A stretch of 7,143 nt of DNA. It comes from JAPLGZ01 sp038225095. Its GTDB lineage: Bacteria; Chloroflexota; Anaerolineae; Caldilineales; Caldilineaceae. The notes under the pieces were generated by a model. The model was not told the origin of the DNA and made no database searches. It saw nothing but the letters and a program-made list of their open reading frames with translations. The DNA lies in contig JBBREZ010000367.1 in NCBI GenBank assembly GCA_038225095.1, positions 1-7,143 of the forward strand, written 5' to 3'. The position numbers and the translations under genes were made by a program. Positions 1 through 4,845 of this stretch are shown here, one piece after another; the stretch's first letter is position 1; every line of letters starts with the position of its first letter.

Positions 1-143
1 AATAGCGTGGATTTGGGCATTAGAGCATGCTCCCTCCATTTTTCTGAAAATTAAATAGTCGCTCTACTAGTTTTTTAGGCAAATTCTATAGACATGAAGC
101 GTAATTCAACTCGCATGTCTTGCCGCGCTCTTGTGTTAGTATA

Positions 144-196
144 GACGCAAATCTATGTTGCGTCAGGTTTTGGGTGGTAGATTTACTGCCCACCCA
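144..196 (+). promoter_or_regulatory. Two consecutive stem-loops in the pgi leader
   Basis: The first hairpin has perfect 7-base arms, GACGCAA (144-150) and TTGCGTC (158-164), with a 7-base loop. The second has TGGGTGG (171-177) and CCACCCA (190-196), extendable by an AG/CT pair around an ATTTA loop if C189 is bulged. A short T-rich stretch (167-171) lies between them. They could be the end of an upstream transcript, a leader structure of pgi, or dispersed repeat copies. The second hairpin resembles the one before nadC at 3730-3752. The rest of 1-271 holds no recognisable gene, only a 10-base perfect palindrome (GAGCATGCTC, 23-32) and two TATAGA hexamers (87-92 and 140-145) that lack a good -35 partner. 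Confidence 0.45.
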
Positions 197-271
197 ATCA
201 CACCCAATCTGGCACTGACCAATCAAAAGCCGTTTTGTTGTCGTCAACATAACCATTGAAAGGATAGAAAG

Positions 272-1912
272 ATGTCTGCTCTAACCCAATCGCCCACCTG
301 GCAAGCCCTGCTTGCGCACCGACAAGAGCTGGATCATGTGCAAATGCGCGAGCTCTTTGCGAACGATGCGCAACGCTTTGACAAATTTTCGCGGCGCTTT
401 CAGGACATTCTTTTTGACTACTCCAAAAATCGCATCACCGACCAGACGATGAACCTGTTGCTGGCGCTCGCCGAGCAAGCAAAATTAACCGAAGCCATCG
501 AAGCCATGTTCACCGGCCAAAAAATCAACACCACCGAAGATCGCGCTGTGCTGCACGTTGCCTTGCGTAATCGTTCTAATCGCCCGATTGTGGTTGACGG
601 CCAAGATGTCATGCCAGAAGTAAATCGGGTGCTGGGCAAAATGCGCACATTCAGCGAAGCCGTACGCTCCGGCGAATGGAAAGGCTACACTGGCAAACCG
701 ATCACCGATATCATCAACATTGGGATTGGCGGTTCGGATCTGGGGCCCAAAATGGTCACATTGGCGCTGACGCCCTATGCTAAGCCGGGGCTGCACAGCC
801 ATTTTGTCTCTAACGTCGATGGCACCGATATAGCCGAAACCTTAAAGTTGATCAATCCCGAAACTAGTCTGTTTCTGGTGGCCTCCAAAACCTTTACCAC
901 CCAAGAGACGATGACGAATGCGCAAACGGCGCGCACTTGGTTCCTGGCGACGGCCAAAGATGAAGGCGCGATCGCCAAACATTTTGTCGCCCTCTCCACG
1001 AATGAAAAAGCGGTGACCAAATTCGGCATCGACCCGGCCAATATGTTTGAATTTTGGGATTGGGTCGGCGGTCGCTATTCGCTCTGGTCGGCGATTGGCC
1101 TTTCAATTGTGCTCTCGATTGGCATGGACCGCTTTGAGGAATTGTTGACCGGTGCGCATCAGGTCGACGAATACTTCCGCACGACGCCCCTCGCGCAGAA
1201 CATTCCGGTGATCATGGGCTTGTTGGGCATCTGGTATAACAATTTTTTTGACGCACAAACTCACACCATTTTGCCCTATGATCAATATATGTCCCGCTTC
1301 CCGGCCTATTTTCAACAGGGTGACATGGAAAGCGACGGCAAAAGTGTCACGAAGGATGGTCAATCGGTCGATTATGCCACGGGGCCGGTAATCTGGGGCG
1401 AACCAGGGACGAATGGACAACACGCTTTCTACCAACTGATCCATCAAGGCACTAAATTAATCCCTTGCGATTTTCTGGTGCCCGCGCGCAGCCACAACCC
1501 GATTGGCGAGCATCACAAGATTTTGATCGCCAATTTCCTGGCCCAGACCGAAGCCTTAATGAAGGGTAAAACACCGGAGGAAGTGCGCGCGGAATTAGCG
1601 GCCAGTGAACTTAGCGGCGAAGAATTGGAAAAACTGATCGCGGCCAAGACCTTCCAGGGCAATCGGCCCACGAATAGCTTCCTCTTCCAAAGCCTAACGC
1701 CGACCACACTGGGTTCCTTGATTGCGCTCTACGAACACAAAATTTTCACCCAAGGGATCATCTGGAACATCAACTCTTTTGATCAATGGGGGGTGGAATT
1801 AGGCAAACAGTTGGCGAAAGCGATCGAGCCCGAGTTAAAGGATGACGCGCCGGTGTCAACCCATGATGCCTCTACGAATGGCTTGATTGGCTATTATAAG
1901 CAGATGCGCTGA
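272..1912 (+). CDS. pgi: Glucose-6-phosphate isomerase
   Basis: This cytosolic enzyme interconverts glucose 6-phosphate and fructose 6-phosphate in glycolysis and gluconeogenesis. The product is 546 residues, the usual length of the long bacterial/eukaryotic form (the E. coli enzyme is 549). Visible motifs are the sugar-phosphate loop GIGGSDLGP (151-159), ASKTFTTQET (204-213), the first family signature FEFWDWVGGRYSLW (259-272) with Arg267, and the second signature region NSFDQWGVELGK (501-512). The catalytic residues are present: Glu353 in DMESDGK, His384 in NGQHAF and Lys512, matching E. coli Glu355, His386 and Lys514. The ATG at 272 has a Shine-Dalgarno AAAGGA at 259-264 with a 7-base spacer. 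The N-terminus aligns with the family start, so it looks complete. The gene stands alone, with no other sugar gene in view. Sequence likeness to the enterobacterial enzyme is very high along the whole length, which suggests old horizontal transfer in this gene's history. Confidence 0.98.
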   Translation: MSALTQSPTWQALLAHRQELDHVQMRELFANDAQRFDKFSRRFQDILFDYSKNRITDQTMNLLLALAEQAKLTEAIEAMFTGQKINTTEDRAVLHVALRNRSNRPIVVDGQDVMPEVNRVLGKMRTFSEAVRSGEWKGYTGKPITDIINIGIGGSDLGPKMVTLALTPYAKPGLHSHFVSNVDGTDIAETLKLINPETSLFLVASKTFTTQETMTNAQTARTWFLATAKDEGAIAKHFVALSTNEKAVTKFGIDPANMFEFWDWVGGRYSLWSAIGLSIVLSIGMDRFEELLTGAHQVDEYFRTTPLAQNIPVIMGLLGIWYNNFFDAQTHTILPYDQYMSRFPAYFQQGDMESDGKSVTKDGQSVDYATGPVIWGEPGTNGQHAFYQLIHQGTKLIPCDFLVPARSHNPIGEHHKILIANFLAQTEALMKGKTPEEVRAELAASELSGEELEKLIAAKTFQGNRPTNSFLFQSLTPTTLGSLIALYEHKIFTQGIIWNINSFDQWGVELGKQLAKAIEPELKDDAPVSTHDASTNGLIGYYKQMR

Positions 1913-1918
1913 TGCGCT
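1903..1918 (+). repeat. 8-base tandem duplication spanning the pgi stop codon
   Basis: GATGCGCT occurs twice without a gap (1903-1910 and 1911-1918). The TGA stop (1910-1912) is formed across the junction of the two units. It is probably a small slippage duplication. Confidence 0.6.
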
Positions 1919-1991
1919 CAAGTTTAATTGATGAGGCGTGCCCGCCGCTACCCCCATATGCTTTGTTTTTTAGCAACTTTTCTTGGTTGCG

Positions 1992-2036
1992 AGCGTAAGG
2001 TTTGATGGGAAATATCCCGTATAAAACATTTACGCT
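1992..2036 (+). promoter_or_regulatory. Structured leader before the small membrane protein gene
   Basis: Perfect 7-base outer arms AGCGTAA (1992-1998) and TTACGCT (2030-2036) enclose a smaller stem GGGA (2007-2010) / TCCC (2015-2018) with an AATA loop, extendable by a wobble and an A-T pair. It ends 6 bases before the Shine-Dalgarno GAGGGAGG (2043-2050). It is followed by A residues rather than T, so it is not a classic terminator for pgi. Upstream, between 1913 and 1991, there are only weak hairpins: GGCG/CGCC at 1935-1946, and GCAAC/GTTGC at 1973-1990 just after a T-run (1965-1971). No clear pgi terminator is therefore visible. A leader or translational control role is inference. Confidence 0.35.
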
Positions 2037-2059
2037 AAAAATGAGGGAGGCTAAAGAGT

Positions 2060-2281
2060 ATGGTTGCGCGCAACAAAACACCTTGGATTTTGTGGCCGTT
2101 TGTGGCGCTTTGGCGCTTACTGACTGGCATTCTCGGGTTGACAGGGCGACTTTTGGGGATCATCCTGGGCCTGGTGCTGGTGATCGTTGGCTTTGTCGTC
2201 AGCTTGACGATTATCGGCGCAGTTATCGGCATCCCATTGATTATCTTAGGCTTACTTCTAATGGTGCGTGGCCTGTTTTAG
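2060..2281 (+). CDS. Small integral membrane protein of unknown function
   Basis: The 73-residue product begins with a short basic segment (MVARNK), followed by an aromatic stretch (PWILWPFVALWRLL, 8-21). It then continues as almost unbroken hydrophobic sequence to the C-terminus, broken by Arg30. It reads as two membrane-spanning segments, about 31-50 and 51-70, rich in Gly spaced for helix packing (GIILG, GLVLVIVG, IIGAVIGIP), and ends with a basic RGLF tail. I recognise the style of a conserved hypothetical protein but cannot name a family. A strong Shine-Dalgarno (GGGAGG, 2045-2050) lies 9 bases before the ATG and supports real translation. A 99-residue frame overlapping in another phase (2002-2301) has low-complexity shadow composition and was rejected. 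It lies 106 bases upstream of the metal exporter gene and could share a transcript with it, but no functional link can be seen. Confidence 0.75.
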   Translation: MVARNKTPWILWPFVALWRLLTGILGLTGRLLGIILGLVLVIVGFVVSLTIIGAVIGIPLIILGLLLMVRGLF

Positions 2282-2301
2282 AAATCTGTTGCCTCAACTA
2301 A

Positions 2302-2364
2302 GTGCATTGCACTGGGCTCTGCCATCTTGTGGATAAGACCAGTCTACTGCCCAGTGCGCTGCAC
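2302..2364 (+). repeat. Large inverted repeat in the CDF gene leader
   Basis: The 16-base arms GTGCATTGCACTGGGC (2302-2317) and GCCCAGTGCGCTGCAC (2349-2364) pair at 14 of 16 positions around a 31-base loop. Each arm also contains its own small palindrome (GTGCA-T-TGCAC and GTGC-GCT-GCAC). It fills most of the 106-base gap and ends 23 bases before the CDF start codon. No T-run follows, so it is not a typical intrinsic terminator. It may be a dispersed repeat or a regulatory RNA structure. I could not match it to the known NiCo or manganese riboswitches that precede some metal exporter genes. Confidence 0.55.
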
Positions 2365-2387
2365 GTTCGCAGATCGGTTCAAATTTA

Positions 2388-3314
2388 ATGAAAAATCCTT
2401 CATTGATCCGTTTTGCCCAACTTTCGATTGCGGCGGCGATTGTAACGATTGCCTTGAAAGCTGGCGCGTATTTTCTCACTGGCTCGGTGGGGTTACTGTC
2501 TGACGCATTGGAATCGTTGGTCAACTTGGCCGCCGCGTTAATGGCGCTCGGCATGTTGACGATTGCGGCGCGTCCTCCAGACGAAGAACACGCCTATGGC
2601 CACGGCAAAGCCGAATACTTTTCCAGTGGCGTTGAAGGGGCCTTAATCTTGTTGGCGGCCGCCAGCATTGTCTATACGGCGATTGGGCGTTTACACCAAC
2701 CCCAAGCGATTGAAAAAGTCGGCTTGGGGCTGATTATCTCTGTGAGCGCTTCGCTCGTCAACTTTGGCGTGGCGCGCGTATTGGTCGCCGCCGGCCGCCG
2801 TTATCGTTCGGTTACATTGGAGGCTGACGCCAAACATTTGATGACCGATGTCTGGACTTCGGCTGGGGTGTTGGTTGGGGTGGGTGCGGTGGCGTTGACC
2901 GGTTTCCACTGGCTCGATCCGATTATCGCACTGCTGGTCGCCGCCAACATTGTCTGGTCGGGCGTGCAACTGGTGCGGCAGTCGGCGTTGGGCTTATTAG
3001 ATACCGCTTGGCCCGCCGAGGAACGGAGCGGTGTGACCCACATTCTGGACAGTTATAGCGCCCAGGGCGTAAAATATCATTCATTGCGCACACGCCAGGC
3101 CGGCACGCGCCGCTTTATGTCGGTCCATATCCTTGTGTCCGGTGCGTGGACTGTCCAACGCGGCCACGATCTGTTGGAAGAGATCGAGTCTAAAATTCGC
3201 CAAATGCTGCCAGAAGTCACCATTTTGACCTATCTAGAACCAATCGAAGATCCGGTTTCCTTTGCGGATAGCCAGTTAGATCGAACCGTAACGTCGGGAC
3301 CACTGGCGAATTGA
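2388..3314 (+). CDS. Cation diffusion facilitator (CDF) metal-ion exporter
   Basis: The 308-residue membrane protein probably exports a divalent metal (Zn, Fe, Mn, Co or Ni) in exchange for protons. Six membrane segments are visible at roughly 10-28, 34-59, 81-100, 112-135, 154-172 and 176-196, followed by a cytoplasmic ferredoxin-like domain (about 205-287). Family marks are LLSDALESLVN (36-46), HAYGHGKAE (68-76) and HLMTD (150-154). Compared with E. coli YiiP/FieF, helix 5 keeps the His150/Asp154 pair. In helix 2 the usual Asp-x3-Asp appears as Glu42-x3-Asn46. Asp65, His68 and His72 of the second site are kept. In the cytoplasmic domain HSLRTR (His231), His247 and His260 are present, but the final His/Asp pair reads Tyr282/Glu284. 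Metal specificity cannot be read from this. No Shine-Dalgarno is visible before the ATG (AATTTA precedes it), yet the N-terminus starts where family members do. Confidence 0.93.
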   Translation: MKNPSLIRFAQLSIAAAIVTIALKAGAYFLTGSVGLLSDALESLVNLAAALMALGMLTIAARPPDEEHAYGHGKAEYFSSGVEGALILLAAASIVYTAIGRLHQPQAIEKVGLGLIISVSASLVNFGVARVLVAAGRRYRSVTLEADAKHLMTDVWTSAGVLVGVGAVALTGFHWLDPIIALLVAANIVWSGVQLVRQSALGLLDTAWPAEERSGVTHILDSYSAQGVKYHSLRTRQAGTRRFMSVHILVSGAWTVQRGHDLLEEIESKIRQMLPEVTILTYLEPIEDPVSFADSQLDRTVTSGPLAN

Positions 3315-3420
3315 TCGTTTAGGCTACGCCCGCGGCTATGTAACCTGAAGTTATCATTCAACCTATAAACCTTCGCTTATCATCCTCATCTGCCGTTGGC
3401 CCCAGCCCTTTACGCTCCTT

Positions 3421-3552
3421 GCCTGATTATTTCAGGACTTACAAAACTAGCCTATAACGTGCCGGGGACGGACGGCACTTAGTCGATACTGAGCCGCACC
3501 TTGTCCGTCCCCGACACGCTCGATCCGCGTGGTACGATTTTTAAAGTCAGGC
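3421..3552. repeat. GC-rich foldback element, MITE- or REP-like
   Basis: The core arms CGTGCCGGGGACGGAC (3458-3473) and GTCCGTCCCCGACACG (3503-3518) pair at 15 of 16 positions around a 29-base loop. The left arm can alternatively fold on itself (GTGCCG 3459-3464 with CGGCAC 3473-3478). Further out, TCAGGACTTACAAAA (3432-3446) is a degenerate mirror of TTTTTAAAGTCAGG (3538-3551), and GCCTGA (3421-3426) pairs with TCAGGC (3547-3552). These nested inverted repeats without a reading frame fit a small non-autonomous mobile element, though the end points are uncertain. The core could also terminate transcription of the CDF gene, but no T-run follows it directly. Confidence 0.45.
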
Positions 3553-3602
3553 TACAGAAATCATTCTTTCCTCAGCCGTAACAAGACGACTTTGCAACAA
3601 TT

Positions 3603-3646
3603 GCGACGAATTTATTCGCCAAATTTGTGCAGAATAAATTGATCGC
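3603..3646. promoter_or_regulatory. AT-rich inverted repeat upstream of nadC
   Basis: Arms GCGACGAATTTATTC (3603-3617) and GAATAAATTGATCGC (3632-3646) match at 13 of 15 positions, with a 14-base spacer. The left arm also contains the near-palindrome CGAAT-TT-ATTCG (3607-3618). It lies about 135 bases before the nadC start, in the AT-rich part of the gap, and could be an operator or a foldback. No T-run follows. I do not recognise it as a NiaR, NrtR or NadR site. Confidence 0.35.
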
Positions 3647-3651
3647 TGATG

Positions 3652-3672
3652 TTAGCGTCATAACTACACTAA
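3652..3672. promoter_or_regulatory. Operator-like inverted repeat before nadC
   Basis: TTAGCGT (3652-3658) and ACACTAA (3666-3672) form an imperfect dyad, 6 of 7 positions, with a 7-base spacer. The 21-base span with half-sites about 1.3 helical turns apart has the size of a site for a dimeric repressor. It sits directly before the possible promoter of the NAD genes. Its role as an NAD-responsive operator is inference. Confidence 0.3.
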
Positions 3673-3674
3673 AT

Positions 3675-3703
3675 TTGCGCTTTATTTCACTTTATGGTAT
3701 CCT
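3675..3703 (+). promoter_or_regulatory. Possible promoter for the NAD gene cluster
   Basis: A weak -35-like TTGCGC (3675-3680) and -10-like TATCCT (3698-3703) are separated by 17 bases. An AT-rich TATATAAA (3714-3721) slightly downstream is an alternative -10. Both are poor matches to the sigma-70 consensus. The call rests mainly on position, since this is the only sizeable gap before nadC. Confidence 0.25.
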
Positions 3704-3729
3704 CCTGTTCGTGTATATAAAACACTTTG

Positions 3730-3752
3730 TGGGTGGATTTGTGCACCCACCC
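3730..3752 (+). repeat. GGGTGG hairpin in the nadC leader
   Basis: GGGTGG (3731-3736) pairs with CCACCC (3747-3752). A shifted register, GTGGGTG (3729-3735) with CACCCAC (3744-3750), also works. It shares TGGGTGG, ATTT and CCCACCC in the same order with the hairpin at 171-196 before pgi. Both copies lie in the untranslated leader of a gene. It ends 28 bases before the nadC start. Confidence 0.45.
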
Positions 3753-3761
3753 TACGCAAGC

Positions 3762-3770
3762 GAGGAGAGG
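3762..3770 (+). promoter_or_regulatory. Ribosome binding site that sets the nadC start
   Basis: GAGGAGAGG lies 10 bases before the ATG at 3781. An in-frame ATG at 3727 would add 18 residues rich in Arg with no family counterpart and would place the GGGTGG hairpin inside the coding sequence, so the later start is preferred. Confidence 0.7.
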
Positions 3771-3780
3771 TAGAAGAAGG

Positions 3781-4635
3781 ATGACGCAAATCGATACAAA
3801 AATTCTCAAGCTTGTCCTACGCGCCTTAGCCGAAGATATCGGTGATGGTGATGTGACAAGCGAATGCACCGTGCCAGCGGCGACGGTCTACACGGGAAAA
3901 ATGGTGGCCAAAGCGTCGGGGGTTGTGGCCGGCCTCACCGTGGCGCAAGTGGCGTTTGATTTGGTGGCTGAAATGCAAGGCGTTAATGGTCAAGTTCAAT
4001 TCACGACCAGCCTCACCGATGGCGCGTTTGTCACGCGGGGTGATGTTTTTGCCACGGTGCGTGGGCCGGGGCGCGTCCTGTTGACGGCGGAACGGACAGC
4101 GCTCAATTTTCTGCAACGGATGGCGGGGATTGCGACCCTGACGGCGCGTTATGTCGCCGCCGTGCAGGGGACGAAGGCAAAGATTTTGGATACGCGTAAA
4201 ACTGCGCCCGGTCTGCGTTTGTTGGACAAACAGGCAGTTGCGTTGGGTGGGGGGACGAATCATCGGCATGGCCTGTATGATAGGGTGCTGATCAAAGAGA
4301 ATCACATCGCGGCAGCGGGTGGGATTCGGGCGGCCGTCGAACAGGTGCGAACGCAGGATGTGCGGCGGCATCCGATTGAAGTCGAGGTGCAAACGTTAGC
4401 TGAGTTAGAAGAAGTCTTAGCTTTACACGTTGATCAAGTGATGTTGGACAACATGAACTTGACCCAAATGCGTGAGGCCGTGCAACTGGTCAATGGGCGC
4501 GTACCGCTAGAAGCGTCTGGCAATGTTTCGTTGGAAACCGTCGCCGAGATTGCCGCCACTGGCGTCGATTATATCTCGGTTGGCAAGTTGACCCATTCGG
4601 TGGAAGCCTTTGATATTAGTTTTTTGTTGAGTTAA
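3781..4635 (+). CDS. nadC: Nicotinate-nucleotide pyrophosphorylase (quinolinate phosphoribosyltransferase)
   Basis: It converts quinolinate and PRPP to nicotinic acid mononucleotide, CO2 and pyrophosphate, the last step specific to de novo NAD synthesis. The 284-residue product has the family's usual length. In order it shows the N-terminal ALAEDIGDGDVTSE (15-28), ERTALNFLQRMAGIAT (104-119), DTRKTAPGLRLLDKQAV (137-153), the GGGTNHR segment (156-162) leading to VLIKENH (169-175), MLDNM (221-225), EASGNVS (244-250) and ISVGKLTHS (265-273). Arg105, Arg139, Lys140, Arg162, Lys172 and Asp223 correspond to the substrate-binding residues known from the Mycobacterium enzyme. It is the first gene of a nadC-nadA-nadB series, the reverse of the reaction order. 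A 210-base gap with a repeat-like foldback separates it from nadA. No convincing terminator follows; only a weak GAAGG/CCTTC stem (4648-4667) without a T-run is seen. Confidence 0.97.
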   Translation: MTQIDTKILKLVLRALAEDIGDGDVTSECTVPAATVYTGKMVAKASGVVAGLTVAQVAFDLVAEMQGVNGQVQFTTSLTDGAFVTRGDVFATVRGPGRVLLTAERTALNFLQRMAGIATLTARYVAAVQGTKAKILDTRKTAPGLRLLDKQAVALGGGTNHRHGLYDRVLIKENHIAAAGGIRAAVEQVRTQDVRRHPIEVEVQTLAELEEVLALHVDQVMLDNMNLTQMREAVQLVNGRVPLEASGNVSLETVAEIAATGVDYISVGKLTHSVEAFDISFLLS

Positions 4636-4683
4636 GCGGGGCTATGGGAAGGTAGAACCAATCCTTCATACAAAATGCAAAGC

Positions 4684-4794
4684 TTGACGCAGAGCCGCAG
4701 AGGCGCAAAGAAAAGCATACACCTGATAGAGATGAATTTGGACACAATGTGTGTACCTTGGCGCATCCGTCGCTTACTTTCTGCTTTGCGTCAA
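4684..4794. repeat. CGCAGAG-type dispersed foldback between nadC and nadA
   Basis: The left part, TTGACGCAGAGCCGCAGAGG with CGCAAAG after it (4684-4710), holds near-repeats of CGCAGAG. The right part (4757-4794) is its degenerate reverse complement, beginning CTTGGCGCA and ending CTTTGCGTCAA. The centre has a small palindrome ACACA-ATG-TGTGT (4742-4754). From memory, CGCAGAG(G)CGCAAAG units are common dispersed repeats in Chloroflexota, cyanobacteria and some other environmental bacteria. No gene lies here. Confidence 0.55.
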
Positions 4795-4845
4795 ATATTA
4801 AAAACCTGCCTACCGTACGTTGATCGATAAAGGGGAAAACAAATT

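Noticed and set aside
1..60. Tail of an upstream gene entering from the left edge
   Set aside because: Short open frames end at stops near 54 and 58, but neither gives a recognisable C-terminus.
2002..2301. 99-residue plus-strand frame
   Set aside because: Overlaps the small membrane protein in another phase, has no ribosome site of its own, and has random-looking composition.
2302..2387. NiCo (czcD) riboswitch before the CDF gene
   Set aside because: The long single stem with a 31-base loop does not resemble the four-way junction and conserved G-rich strands of that class.
3459..3518. CRISPR repeat or attachment site
   Set aside because: Only one foldback unit is present, with no regular spacing or spacers and no tRNA or integrase nearby.
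3727..3780. Upstream in-frame ATG for nadC adding 18 residues
   Set aside because: The extension is Arg-rich with no family counterpart and covers the hairpin and the ribosome site at 3762-3770.
3687..3869. 60-residue minus-strand frame with a lipoprotein-like signal (LLLPLLAC)
   Set aside because: It runs antisense over the nadC start and leader and begins with GTG inside conserved nadC coding sequence. The hydrophobic stretch arises from the complement of the purine-rich ribosome site.
3826..4392. 188-residue minus-strand open frame
   Set aside because: Fully antisense to nadC, rich in Arg/His/Pro as expected for a shadow frame, with no recognisable domain.
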